From: Fulvia fulva
Taxonomy: Eukaryota > Ascomycota > Dothideomycetes > Mycosphaerellales > Mycosphaerellaceae
Assembly: GCF_020509005.1 (NCBI RefSeq)
Contig: NC_063012.1
Coordinates: 744,001-808,000, forward strand
Length of the DNA stretch: 64,000 nt
Direction: 5' to 3'
The position numbers were made by a program, and so were the translations under genes. Shown here in pieces: positions 1 to 12,700 of the stretch. The notes under the pieces were generated by a model. The model saw only the letters and a list, made by a program, of their open reading frames with translations. It was not told the origin of the DNA and made no database searches. The stretch's first letter is position 1; each line of letters begins with the position of its first letter.

Positions 1-3000
1 TTTCCGGATTACATACCCTTATACGCTAGTACTTATTCGCGGGCCCTTATAACTATACTAGCGATAACCTTCTATACTAGGTACTATACCGACTTACCTA
101 AGTAGGAGGTGCGTAGTCCCTAGATATATAGGTCGATCTACGGTATAGCGGTCTCGTACTTAAGTATCCTTATTAGTATCGACTTATATACCCCGGTAAC
201 CTTCCTTAGGCATTAGTTTTAGATCTTCGCTAGCGGCGCGACGAGTCCCTTCGATAGGTAGGCCGTCTTACCTAAGGACTATACTTAGCTACTATAGGTA
301 AGGACTAGCCGTATAATAGCCGTATATAGAAGTCGTAACTACCGGAAGTCCGCCCCCTATATAGACGTAGTAAGCCTCTAGTATAATACTATATTCTGTT
401 TAGCTTTCCGTATTATTACCTATACGTACTTCCTCTACCGTAGCGCCGGGTCTACCTATAGTCCGAGGATCCTAAGCTAATTTACCGGGTTAGTCGTATA
501 CCTCTATATCTAGATAGAAGCTTATATATTATAGAACCGTGGCCGGCGCATAAAGTGTATTAGATTGTACTTTTCTAGGGTAAACCGAGCCCCGTGCCTC
601 CTAGCCTAGTCCTCGTAGATCTTGTACTTCTCTTCTAGTAGCCTATAGTTCTCCTTAGTCGAGGAAGACTACGCTAGGATGTTTATATCGTCTACGAAGC
701 CGCTCGTAGCGGTGTTCTAGGATTCTAGGGCTAGGAGTAGCGTCGCTATAAAGAAGAGGAACAGAATAGGTACTAGCGTTAAGCCTTACGGGATTCTAGT
801 ATAGACTACTTGAAATAGGCTTCTATACTAGCCGACTAGGATCGACGTACTACGGTTTTAGAGGTAGGACCGTACGAAGTTAATAAGCTACTTAGGGAGT
901 CCTTTCGACCTTAGGATATAGAGTAGCCGCGGGTATAATACGTAGTCGAAGGCTCCCGATATGTCTAGACTAAGTAAGGATACTACCTTGTCCCTATTCT
1001 TATACTAGATAGCCTTTACCTAAGAGGTAATAAGTTCTATCGCGGATAGCGTCGATCGTTATAGACGCGTACCTATCTAGGTGTCCGGGAGTAGGGAGTA
1101 TTCCTCTACCGCCTCGGAGAGTCTCGTTATAACTAGCTTCTTAAGCGCCTCCCTAAGAGTATTAAGGAGCGCAATTAGGCGGTACGACTTTACCTACGTA
1201 TAGTCTTCCTTTTACGGCTTACGTAGGACTACTATCGTTAATTATTTAAATACTATCGGGTAGTATCCGGTCTATAGGCAGGCGTTAAAGTTCGCTATAA
1301 CTACTAGGGCTAGTTAATCTCTATACTTCTTAAGTAGCTCGTTTAGGATCCTATCCGGCCCCGGGGCTTTCTTCGCCGGTAACTTCCTAAGTATAGCGGT
1401 AACTTCTCCCTCGGACACCTCCTATTAGACCGCGATACTAGGGGCTAGGGGAGTAGAGCTATTTATATCGCTTAGATTAGCCTCGACTAGGAGCGGGAAG
1501 AACTTACTAGCTAGTAGACGCGCCTTAGCCTCGGGGTCGCTAACCGGGCTACTAGGCGATTATAGCGCTAGGATAGAGAAGGAGGGGCCCTATATAGAGT
1601 CCTATCGGGCCTTTTTCGCTAGCTTCTATATCCTCGCTAGCTTACCGGCGATTTCTTCTACTATAGCTCTCTAGCCGACTGCTTTCTCCCTCCGTATTAT
1701 AGCTTTCTTCTATTAGTATACCTCCCTATATACGTTCTAGGCATCCTCGCTATAGCTACTCGTCTCTACCCGGCGGGCTCTCCTTACTTCTCTTACTACC
1801 GTAGTATACTTTAGCGTCTAGTATAGTTTAGACTATATCGTTAGTTAGGTAAGCGGAACGTAAAGTAAGGTCGCTTTTCTTATTTCGTCTATTAATACTT
1901 AGACTACCTCGTCTATCTCGTCTTTACTATTATATTACTACTACGCGATCTAGACTAGCCTCTTAGAGTTATCGAGGTACGCCTAGATATTAGCCTAGTA
2001 GGCCTTTCCCTAGTTTAGCTTAGGGGTTCTCGCTAGTATACGTAATATCTATATCGTAATAGAGGTCCTAACTAGTATATAGTCTAACGACGCCTCGAGT
2101 TTATGTTCGATCCTATAGTAGGTTACTATATAGTAGTAGCTATCTAAGATCTAGGAGAGGTCGATCGTACCTTAGAGTCCCCCTCTCTTCTAGGTACCTA
2201 GGTCCCTTAGGGTATTAAGGGCAATTACGTTACTCGCTATTAAGTCGAGTACTTCGTCGGCTATAGGGTACGGCTATATAAGGCTTTCCTAGGAAGGGTA
2301 GTATATATTAAAGTCTCCTACTACGATATAGTACCCTTATCTCTTAAGCGTACTATCTAGGTGTCTATAGGCCCTAAGGTCGCGGCTAGACCTCGAGGCT
2401 AGCGGGTATATATATAAGTTATATATCTTGGTACTACCTACGTAGAGGGAGGTAATATCGCCCCCGCCTTCTTTATCTACGTAGTATACTACCTCCTAGT
2501 CGGATTCTAGTATGTCCTTACTAATATAGAAGTATATACGGGGTCTACCGTCGCCTCGTAGGTATGTCGTATAGCCTAGTAACTTATAGGTCGTTAGTCT
2601 CTTATAGTACGGGTTAATCTATAGCTCCTAGATTACTAGGACGTAGTAGACTTACGGGTCCGCCTCGTATAGGAAATAGTTCTAGACTATATCCTTACTA
2701 TAGTTAACGTTATACTAGATAATACTAAGCGTATCGAGGCTAGTTATCGTTATCGACAATTATTTCCTCTATAATATCCTATATTCTACTATTATAGTCT
2801 CCCTATAGAGTGTATAGAAGGTAGGGACAGAAGAGCCTTAGAGTGCTTAGAAGTCGTTAAGAAGTGAAAGTCTAGCTTAGTACGTAAGCGCTAAGAATTA
2901 TATACCCCGTAATACTTACTACGGGACCTAGCCCTCTAAATTTACTACTCTACTAAACCTTAATAGATTCACTTCGGCTCGTAACTATATGACTTACGGC

Positions 3001-4983
3001 ACTCCCGCGAGTACCCGCGACTACGCTAGACCCTAGAAGAAGCTCGTAGAAGACTCGGAACGTAGGGTAGGTTAGAATAAGGTTCTAAGCAAAGCTACTA
3101 AGCGCGGCTTCGTACGGGTTAGCCTTATTAATACGGGGACACGCACTCGCGAGGGTCGCGTATAAATATCTGGCCTTCCCTAGGCCTCTCTTACTTTCTT
3201 CGTCTTTCGTTTTATATAGCAATTATACTATACCCTTTTATATCTATACTTCGTACCTACATTCTCGCTTTTACCCTTATATCTTATAGGCTAGGCTCTT
3301 GCCCTAATATCTACTACCTTATATATCCTAGTCTACGCCTATCGGCTAAATACTAAAGGGGAGCCGGGCCTAGTCAGATTCCCTCGCTATAGCTAGTAGA
3401 GTACGTAGCCTCCCGTATATCCTAGGTTACGTATCCTTTATTTTATTCTCGGCCCTAGGGCGCTTATACCCGACCGCCGCTAGCTAGTTCCGGTATAGAC
3501 TAGCCTTACGGTCGCCGTAGAATCTTAGGGCGACGGTTCTGTTTATAATTGCCTTGTTTTTCGCTAGTTTCCGCTATAGGCATTCCGCGCTATACGATAG
3601 GTAGTACTCCGGATAGTTCGCGTACCGTCTTATACCCAATATATAGTCCCTAGATATATAGTCTCCTATATAGTTCGAGTAGGCCTACTTGTTTATATAC
3701 GTATAGGTTTAGTGTCTATACTATTAGTATTTAAAGTATTAGAGGACACGAAAGGATAAGGAGTGCTTTCCTACTATCTTAAGGCTATATTAATAGATTA
3801 GGCCTTATTCTATCGCTAGATCCGCCGCTTTCGCGTCTTATAGCTATATAATTAGCGCCGAGGCCTTCCTACCTTCTAGCTATTTCCTATAGAGCCAAGT
3901 CGCCTTCTAGATTAGAGAGTTAAGAGTGACCGGGTTGTCCTCTTAGAGAGTACGTAGGTAACCTTAGTTAGTTAGGTCGAACTCCTTAGGTATATTATAG
4001 ACTAGGATCGTAAATTACTTCGTAAAGACCTTCGCTAATACCGTAACCTTAGATACCTACTATAGCTATACTTCTAGGTACCTCCTAGTAGTAGTAGAGC
4101 TAGTATAGATCTATAGAGTACCGTTAGACTATTAGTTCACTACGACTACCCCTAGTTAATTTATTCGTTAGGCGAGCTCCTTATTCAATAGCTTTATAAC
4201 TTCGGCCTAGTCTTCCTTTACTATAATACGGATCGTAACTATATCGTACGTTAGGCGGGGGCCTAGTGTCGATACCGCGATCAATACCTAGCTATAGGAG
4301 TATTAATTCCGGGTGGCCTTACTAATCGCCTAAGACGTCGTCCTTATTTCTTATTACCCTCGGTAATACGATAGTATAAGCACCGTACGTAGCTAAGTAA
4401 TCATTACCTATAGAGACCAGTATAGGAGCTAATTGTTAGTTTCTATACTTTTTACGTCCTCTATAAGTTGCTACTAGTTGTCTTAGGGGAGCTTCGCCTA
4501 TAGAGCCGTAGGCGCCGTTAGTACCGTAGCCTAGGCTACTATTACCTAGGAGTTGCCTAATATAGCTAGGTACCTCCGCCGCGTTTAGAGCTAAAGAAAT
4601 AGGGTGAAGAGAACTTTAAGCTATCTAGATTAAATAAGGTAGAACTCCCTTAATTCTAGGGGCAGTGGCCTGCTTTATAGATCGTTAGAATAGCCTTAAT
4701 AAGAGCTTTCGAATATATCGTGTTTTAGGGCTATAATAGATCGATTTAGCGATAGTATCCGGGTCCGGATATAGTAAAGGCGTTACGCTTAAATAATAGC
4801 TTAGGCATTTCCCGCCGGTACTTTAGTAACCGTAAGGCCGTTATTATTAGCCTTCTTCTTAGGACGCTCGTATAGGTTAAGTAGGTAGCCGGCGGCGCCT
4901 AAGACGTAGCCGGTACTCCGGTAGCGTAGGTAGCTACCGCTAGCGATAATCTAAGTACGCTAATCTTAAGTAAGTTATATAAG
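1..4983 (-). mobile_element. LINE (non-LTR) retrotransposon, Tad1-like, RIP-degraded, cut by window edge
   Basis: No open frame survives, but the minus strand still reads as a LINE once scattered stops are ignored. Around 3330-4960 lies an ORF1/gag-like region that ends in remnants of Cys-His zinc knuckles near 3650-3760. Around 2050-2760 is an apurinic-type endonuclease, with a GDFN motif near 2300. Near 690-700 is a reverse transcriptase core reading FVDDINILA. The order ORF1, endonuclease, reverse transcriptase fits the Tad1/I-like clades of fungal LINEs. The 3' end lies left of the window. CpA and TpG are almost absent throughout, as expected after RIP. The clade name is inferred from domain order only. 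Confidence 0.75.
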
Positions 4984-4988
4984 GTTCT

Positions 4989-5223
4989 TATTAAGATGTA
5001 GTATCTCAAAGGGAGTCAACAATTAGGAAGTGATCTAGTAGCCTAAGGCATCTACGATGACTTAGCTTGTAGGGAGATACCTTCTCTCCCCTTTAGCTTA
5101 GATAGACATCTAACACAATCAATATATTAGTTCCTAATATATTGCTATATACTCGTACTATTAGTTAGTTGAAGATTGATCTCTTACTCCACTCCGCTAC
5201 TATCTACCCGTACCTATTTAATA
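4989..5223. repeat. Solo LTR, copia-type, 235 bp
   Basis: The segment matches the reverse complement of 40323-40557 over its whole length. It is flanked by an identical 5-bp duplication, GTTCT, at 4984-4988 and 5224-5228. The ends read TATTAAG and TTTAATA, consistent with TG...CA ends after RIP. No internal retrotransposon sequence adjoins it, so it is a solo LTR left by LTR-LTR recombination. Confidence 0.85.
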
Positions 5224-5226
5224 GTT

Positions 5227-5279
5227 CTTATACTAATTAGGGCGGTCCTTCTACGGAAGGAGCGGCTAATTAGTATAAG
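5227..5279. repeat. Near-perfect 53-bp palindrome
   Basis: The arms 5227-5240 and 5266-5279 are exact reverse complements (CTTATACTAATTAG). The sequence between them continues the symmetry, apart from C-to-T type differences, around a centre near CTACGG. It sits at the junction between the LINE region and the gag-like element, so it may be a transposon terminus. Its function is unknown. Confidence 0.6.
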
Positions 5280-7555
5280 GAGAGCGGCCGAGAGGTATAC
5301 TATTATCTAAAGGGAGTATCGGTAGTATAATCTACCCTACTATAGGAGGTACTAATACCGTACCGTTACCCTTAGGTATAGTCGTCTTCTTATCCTTCTT
5401 CTCGTCGTTCTTAGTACGTAGTAGGTCGTGTTTAAGTTGAGCTAGCTCGCTCTTTAGGCGGTAGTATTACCGAGTAAGCTCCTTAACCGACTTCGCGTTA
5501 GGTAGTACGACTAGTCGATTACGGTACTTAAAGCTTAGCTTCTTCTTAAGCTCGATAACCTCGTGCTTACGGCTCGCGCCTTATAGGAGCTAGGCGCGCT
5601 TACGTTAGAACTTAGTATAGAACTCGGAGAACTTGTTATTCTCTACTATCTTAAGCGTATCTATATTATTACGCGCGGTGCCCTCGGGATTATAGTCGCC
5701 GAAGTTCTTATCTAGGAAACGTAGGCATTTCTTTACGCTCTTAAATAGCCGGCTCGCGGAGGGAACCTTAGAGAAGACGATCTTCTAGGGAATATAGTTA
5801 CGGAGTATAGAGTATACTAACCCTATAGTCGTTTCTTATACGAAACGTAGGGCGGATAGTACGTCCTTAAAGATAGAAGCGGCAAGCTTATTACCGAGTT
5901 AAGTAGTCTACTTATTAAGTATCGGCGAGTCTTTACTACCTATATTCTCTCCTAAGAATTTAGGCTTAGGTACTTCGATACGGGAACTCGTCTTAAAGTC
6001 TTCTACTATAGTTCGGTTATAGTATACGATATCTACGCTACTATCTATAATCTTGAAGTCGTCGTCGTCGACGATAACGGTCTCTTATCTCTTTCTCGAT
6101 CTCTTATCCTTACCCTTACTCTTACGGCGCGGACGCTCTTTAAAATCGGAATTAGAGTCTAAGGACGAGTCGGAGGAATCGGGGTCGGAGGAGTTATTAG
6201 CGAATCGCTCCTTACATTACTTCCGCGTAGGCTTCGTAGCGGGTTATTTAGCGTACTTTTTAGCTAGTCTATTACCGCGTCGACGTCGTAACTCGGAGAG
6301 GGAGCGGGCGCTACGCTCCTTAGGTTTCTCGGTAGTACGGCTACGCTTAGCTTCCTCGAGATCCTATTTAAGCGTAGCGATAGTCTACTATAGCCCTACT
6401 ACGTCGGTAGCCGTAGGGACGGAGTCGTCTAGTACGAGTATTTCTAGTTTAGCGACTTTAACTTTAAATATATCGACCTCCTTTTCGGCTCTCTTAGTAG
6501 AGCTATACTAGTTATTAGCCTACTTCCTATACTTAGTAACGCCCTCGTTAGCCTTTATAAGGTCCTTATTAGCTTGTTCTAGGTCCTACTTATATTCCTA
6601 CTTATACTTTTCTATATATTATAGTTCGGTATATACTTCCTCGAACTTCTTCTAATTTAGCTCGTTAGCTTAATATAGCGCCGCCCTATCTAGGATAGCT
6701 TAGCGGTGATTAGCCTCGAGTTTACGAAGGGCGTAGGCAATTGCCTCTAGTTAGTTCTAGACGTAGTCGTAAAACTAAGTCGCGTTAAGTAACCGTAGTT
6801 AGTCGAGTAGGCTACGGTATATCCCGGTACGACCGCGGTCGTCTATATAGTTAATCGTAAAGTCCTTACGAGTATTATCGGTTGACCTATTCTTATCGAG
6901 GTGGTCTATAATATCGCCCTCGTAGAGTAATACTACGAGGTTAAAAGTGTCTATTATTTCGGGTTAGGTATCCTCTCCTTCCTCCTCTTCTAGGAGCCTA
7001 TCGAGAACCGCGCGTTCCTTATTAGCGTACTTAGTAAAGGGATCTAGTAGGACGGTGTCGTCGGACTAGGTATACTAATCGGATCGCGTAAAAAGTTCTA
7101 AGTTTTAAGTTAGTCGCGCGCGGCGCTCGATACGTTAAGTATTCGCGCCGCCGCCGCCGCTAGGGTAACCGGTACTCTATAGCCTAGCTATAATATAGTA
7201 ATACGCCTTCTTAGCGTCTTGATCTAGAGAGAAAGAGAGAGTACTACGCTACTTTTACGCTAGTACGAGGCGGGGATTTCGAGGAGTCGTAATATTACGA
7301 TTTCTAGAGTCTTAAGCGGCGCTAAATATAGTAGCGTCCTTAATATAAGCTATCGAAGTGTTACGAGACTATAGTACGAGAGTATAAGTATATAGTATTA
7401 ACGAAGTCGATAGCTAAAGAGAGAAGAGAGTCTAAGAACGAGGCCTATACTTAAAGGCCGAGGTGTCGGGCGTCGGTATCGGGCCGAGCTTAGTCATCCG
7501 GGTCACGTGATCGGATTCGACTAAGCTCGGATCCTTTACTTACGGAGCGGCCGTA
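5280..7555 (-). mobile_element. RIP-degraded element with one gag-like ORF
   Basis: Read on the minus strand and ignoring RIP stops, the region gives one long protein. It has a coiled-coil-like N-terminal part, a basic and acidic Ser/Lys/Asp-rich stretch near 6100-6250, and a well-conserved-looking C-terminal part near 5700-6050. The upstream (right) end near 7480-7540 has a CACGTG palindrome and a CCTCGGC box. The same arrangement occurs at 62520-64000 on the plus strand, so both may belong to one family. No reverse transcriptase or transposase was seen. Class is unresolved. Confidence 0.5.
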
Positions 7556-9544
7556 ATATACTAGAGTAAGTTTAGCGAGACCTAAGAGTTATAAAGAATA
7601 CTTAGAGTAAAAGAAGCGAGTAAAAGACTTTAGCTAAAGTACTTAGGTCTTAAAGGCGATCTTATTAGATTAAGTTAAGAAGAGTAGGCGAGGAGCAAGA
7701 TTAGGTATATTCCCTACTACTCGAGAAGGACACTTAGGAAGATCGTTAGCCTCTATAATAAAAAAGTCCTTAGGAAGCTATCCCTACCCTAGCTAAACCC
7801 GCTAAGGTCCCGTAGGATATACCGGTTAGAGAGATTAAAATATTTAGCTCGACGCTCTATCCCTAGGCCGACAAAAAAGAGTTAGCCCTACCTTAGAGAA
7901 TATTACTTAGATCAAGCGTAGCGGACTAAGTTATAGCCGAACCTAAAGCGGCTAATAGCCTTTTAGATATAGATATACCGGACTTAGTAGACCCGGAGGT
8001 TAGATAAGCTAACCTATCGTAGTAGCTACTTTAAGAAGCCGAGGTAGTAGCTAAGACCGCTCGCCTAAAGGGACTAAGGTAGCGGATAATAAAGAAGAAA
8101 CTATAGGAGTAAGCCTAGTTACCGAAGCGGCGCTAAGGGAGTTAGGTCGTAAGAATTATTAATTAGGGTTATTAGTCTATAGTACTTTTAGGTTAGGCTA
8201 CTCGGCTACCTATCGCTCGTATAAAATAAGAACGTAGTACTAAATTATAAAGTAGCCTCGGGCTTATTATTATCTAGGCTCTTAGAGCCTTACTTCTAAC
8301 CTAGGAACTAGGGATTACTAGGTACTACCTCTAGATCCTCTCTATTATTATCCTCTATTATTGGTATAGGCGAACGAGCTAAGGAGCTAGGTAGAACTAT
8401 AGCCCCTCTTAGCCTCTTAGTAATCGAGCCGAATCGTAAAGTACGTCTAGTCGCGATTAAAAGCGATAGGCTACCTTAGAATACCGCCCTTAGGGACCTC
8501 TTCGAAGACGTTAAAGTCGGAGTCTAACGCGGCTACTAGCTTCAGAACGCCGCTAAACTAGAAGCGGCTATAGTACGAAGGGAGTATATAAATTATCTTA
8601 AAGAATCTAGATCCTCCGTCGATCCTTAGATACTAGCGCGAGATACGGGCTAACTATAGCGCGATCTAATTGTCTAGCTTAATAACGTCGCGAGAGAACT
8701 AGACTTTGAACTAGAAGGTGTAGAGCCGAGTCTACTAACCGGCTAACTATCCCGTAGGTATATCCGGAAGGCGCGTCTTAGTATAAACGGGGAGCCGCGG
8801 GAAGTTATTAGATATAGCCGAAGTATAGGTAACGGTAAGGGCGTCTATCTAAGCTATTAACTCCTCGCCCTAAGGAGAGTACGGGACAGGAGCTATAGTA
8901 AGCTATAAGGAAGAAAGGAGTCTAAAACACGTTAGTATTACTACGTTAACGCCGATACCGCGGCGCGGCTTATATACCTTAATCTAATTAAGAATAAGTT
9001 AGCTAAGGCTAAAGAAGGTTAAGGAAGAAGCTACCGAAGGGTAAAGAGGTTATTAAAGACTTAGTAAGCTTAAAGATTAATATTTATAGTTAGATTAATT
9101 TAGAATAAGAGCGTGCTTTTATACTTACGTTCTATATAAGCTACCTAATACTACGAGCTTCTAACGATACGGGAAGGCGCGAATACGGGTAAGAAGCTCG
9201 CGGTGAGGTCATCTAACGGGGTTAGTAAGCTCGTAGTGAGCTTAGGCAGTAGAGTTAAGCCGCGTAAGGCAGTTGTATATACGGAGTAAAGTAAGCTAAA
9301 GGGTCGTAGGCTAGGAAGCTACGACGAAGGAAGCTAAAGCTTTAGGATCTCTTTTGTTATCGATTTAAGTATATAGGCGATCAGGCTAGCCGCCTCAGGC
9401 TGACACAGGTGTATTAGGGTCTAGTAGGGGAGGATGTGACGTTCTTATCCGAACACACCGCCGGCTTGGCGCTCAGCTTTGTATTTAGAGTTTTCTTAGG
9501 TAGCTTTTCTATATCTTAGATTCACACTCGCCATGGTTCTTACA
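7556..9544 (+). mobile_element. Truncated 3' part of a gypsy LTR retrotransposon
   Basis: This segment is the reverse complement of the 3' part of the complete gypsy element at 37969-51988 (matching 46393-46790, 40093-40851 and 38079-39055). Homology stops abruptly near 7555, where another element begins. The copy lacks the nested copia, solo LTR and 1037-bp insertions of the other copy, so it preserves the empty sites (near 7940, 8227 and 8460). In its sense frame, ignoring RIP stops, there is an extra ORF downstream of where pol ends. A purine-rich tract, GTAGGGGAGGA, precedes the LTR at 9435. Confidence 0.85.
9435..9544 (+). repeat. 3' LTR of the truncated gypsy copy, 110 bp
   Basis: It begins TGTGACG and ends TTCTTACA, and has the same length as the LTRs at 37969-38078 and 51879-51988. 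It differs from them mainly by C-to-T changes (for example CTCAGG to CTTAGG), so RIP has touched this copy while the other two LTRs are nearly clean. Confidence 0.85.
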
Positions 9545-9703
9545 TGGCACAATTTCGTCGCTGTACTCTATTATATGTTCTTTGATGATGATTTCCCTTG
9601 AGTATCCGTCTCGCCCGCGCCCGCTTCCGCGACGGTACAAGGTTTCAATCTAGCGCAGTTGCCTAGGCGCGAAGGAAGGCCATGCAGCATACTCGGCTCG
9701 ATC

Positions 9704-12700
9704 TTAGCAGATCCCACTAGCACGGGTCACTCTGTGCTGTAAGACGAGAAAGCCAGTTTCTGAGTCGTCGTCCTCGCGAGCGAAGTTATCGTTCTCCTCA
9801 TCTATCCAATGTGTTTGCGGTAGGTCCGCATCTGCCATGTAGGCGTCCCGGGTATCTTTGCCTGGCGAACAGTGCCTGCAAAAGCACCTTGTGGCAGGAG
9901 GCGCAAGCACACTGCCGTTCGTACGTGGGATGACATTGAGCCAGGTATTTTCGGCGAACATGGTATCAATCCACGGGTGATGGACCGTTCCAACGACTTC
10001 CGCATCGGCACCGGGAGTGCCTAACAGCGGAAACCAGACTGATCAACAAACAAACGAGTCAAAAATGAGGTGAATGACTTGATTGTTTGTACCCTGCTAG
10101 CTCGTGACTTGCCTTGCAAGTGAATACACAGCATCTGACTTGCCTTGGTTGCTCAACTTGTGACGTGCCAAGACCTATATCGTCGTCGTTACTAGTGTTG
10201 CTGTCGGAGGTGTTGTTGCCGGAGTTCTCACCCTATTGAACAGCTCTTTCTCAATCGTTATCACCCCTTGCTTGCACCAGCTTTTCAAGGTCATTGGGTT
10301 GTTGATAGTGCTTGCTACTATGTGCCTTCGCTTCGGTATAAGAATATTACCTACTTAACTAAACTGTCGCTCCGGCTTATTACTTATTATAGGGCAGTAG
10401 GAGATATCGATCGCTATTCGTACTAGATTAGGCCATTGCGGTAGCTTATCAACCTAATACTTGATAGGTGAATTAGTAATAGCAAGCTTAGCTTTAGGGT
10501 ACCGCGGTAGGCGTATATACTACTCTATCTTATCGAGGCCTCGTTAAGCGTAATCTTCGTCGCTCTCGTAATCTTCGACGAAGCCCTTATCGACGGCAAG
10601 GTATAAGGACTATTACGGCTACTTCTTCTTAATTGTGACTAGCTTATAGGTTAGCTAGAGCTTTGTTACCTCTTTCTTACGGCCTATAATCTACGTATTA
10701 GTAGGACGGAAGCGGCTATCGCTTTTGTTATACTTAAGCTAACGCTACTTTATTCTTAGGTATAATACGACTACTACTACGTATATAGGTATGTCGTCTA
10801 ATTGTATAAAGTATTCACTTATCTTCTACTAAGTAAGGTTAATTACTATAGAGAAGTAACCCTCTACGGTTAAGGGTAGTTAGAGCTCCTTAACCGATAC
10901 TCGTTTAAGTATTATATTAGTCGTTATTTAAGACCGCGGTAGTATACGCCGTAGTAGCTAAAGTAGATACCTCTCTCGCTACTCTTCGAAGTATTATATT
11001 ACGCGAGCGAAAGTAGGTAGTACCTACTAGATTATACCGAAGTTACCGCCGGTATTACCTTATAGAGTTATCGTTACGTCCTTTAACGGCCGAAGGATCT
11101 TAATATATCGCTTAATAATAGTCTAATCGTTAGCGGTAAGGGTATCGCGTACGATCGAAGGAGGTTTACGACTAGGCTCTATACCGCGCTCTATATAGCG
11201 GCCTAGGTAGTTATACTAGCTATCGACTTCTCGGCGTATAAACTCGTCGATAGCTAGTATTAGGTACGCGGCTCTCTCGGTACTATCGACATAGCTATTC
11301 TAGCGTATCTCTATAGCGTAGATAATACCGTATATATCTTAAGCGCTATCCGGCTTCGTTAGAGTAATAAGGTCAAGTTATAGTTAATCTAATAGCTATA
11401 GGCGCTAAGATAACGAGTTAATAAAATATAGTACGTAGTAAAGCTTACCGATAGGCCCTCGCTTTCGCTATAGTAGTAGATTGGCCTCTTTAACCGATTT
11501 AATAGCGATAAGCTCGTCTTCGAAGCCCTACGTAATATCGCCTACGTACTTACCGAAGAGCGTAGCTTATATAGTAAGGTTGAAGGTATAACTAGTATAG
11601 CGAAGCTAGTACTACTTCTTATCGAGTCTATACTCGGTAGATATAAAGCCTATTACCTTCGAGTTATTACTAGCGTTATTAGTAATAAAGTAACCGATCT
11701 TATACTCTACGCCGTAGTAGATAAGCGTATTACTAATAGTCTCGAAGATGTTATATCTAGAATAACGACCTCGCTATCGTAGTAATACGAGTAGTATCTC
11801 CGTAGCTTTACCGTCCTTTTTAATAAAGTAAGTAACGAGCCTAAGTAGTACGAGCTTATTCTTCGAAGTCTATAAGTCGAAGCTATAGCTAATCTTACTT
11901 AATAATAAGGCCAATTCTCCCGTAATATAGCCTAGTATCTTATCGTAGATTCTATTAATTATTAAGCTAGTAGTGACTTCATACGGTATATAGGACTTAT
12001 AGCGTCCTTAAAGGTAGACAAGTAGTCGTCTAAAGCGTACTGTCTAGACCTTACGATAGGGGATATTATCTTTAATAATCTAGCTATAAAGTAGTACGAG
12101 AAACTCGTCCTTATCGAATTCGATAGTACGCTCGTTATTAATCTACTACCTACTATAATATTGATCTAAGCCCTTCCTCTTCTTCTCTTTTAGTTAAATA
12201 ATACTGTTACTATCGATATAGTACTTCGTCTTTATATAGTTCGAAGCACTAGTCGTAGAGACGTTAGTCTTATAGATGCCCTTCTCTTTTCTACTAGCGC
12301 TATAGTATAGCTTATAGAGCTAGTATTCGAGCCTATCTTTGTCCTTAATAGGCTAGCCGTAGTTCTAAATAAATAATAAGTAGTTACGGTCTTATAAGGT
12401 ACGGTAATAGGCCTTTAGTCGCGTCTAATCTAGCTAGTTAAGCAAGTCGTACTTTCTCTTCCCTAGTACCTTAGATATGTCGGCTTTGTTACTTACGGCG
12501 TCTATCTCGATAGTCGGCGCGAACAGATCTTTAGTATCTAGTACGGTTAAAAGTATACTACTAGTTTTAACTTGCTACGAGTCTATGTTATAGTATAGTG
12601 AGGTCGTGAAGTTGATGCTTAGAGGTTGAGATAGACGCGTCGGAATTGAGAAGTCGGGAAAACTGAAGCGGGAAAGCACGTGACTGTCGGTACGTGATCC

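Noticed and set aside
6053..6511. Plus-strand open frame of 152 codons in the left repeat region
   Set aside because: It lies in RIP-mutated sequence opposite the gag-like frame. Ser/Leu/Arg-rich composition is what the reverse strand of a Lys/Asp/Ser-rich gene gives.
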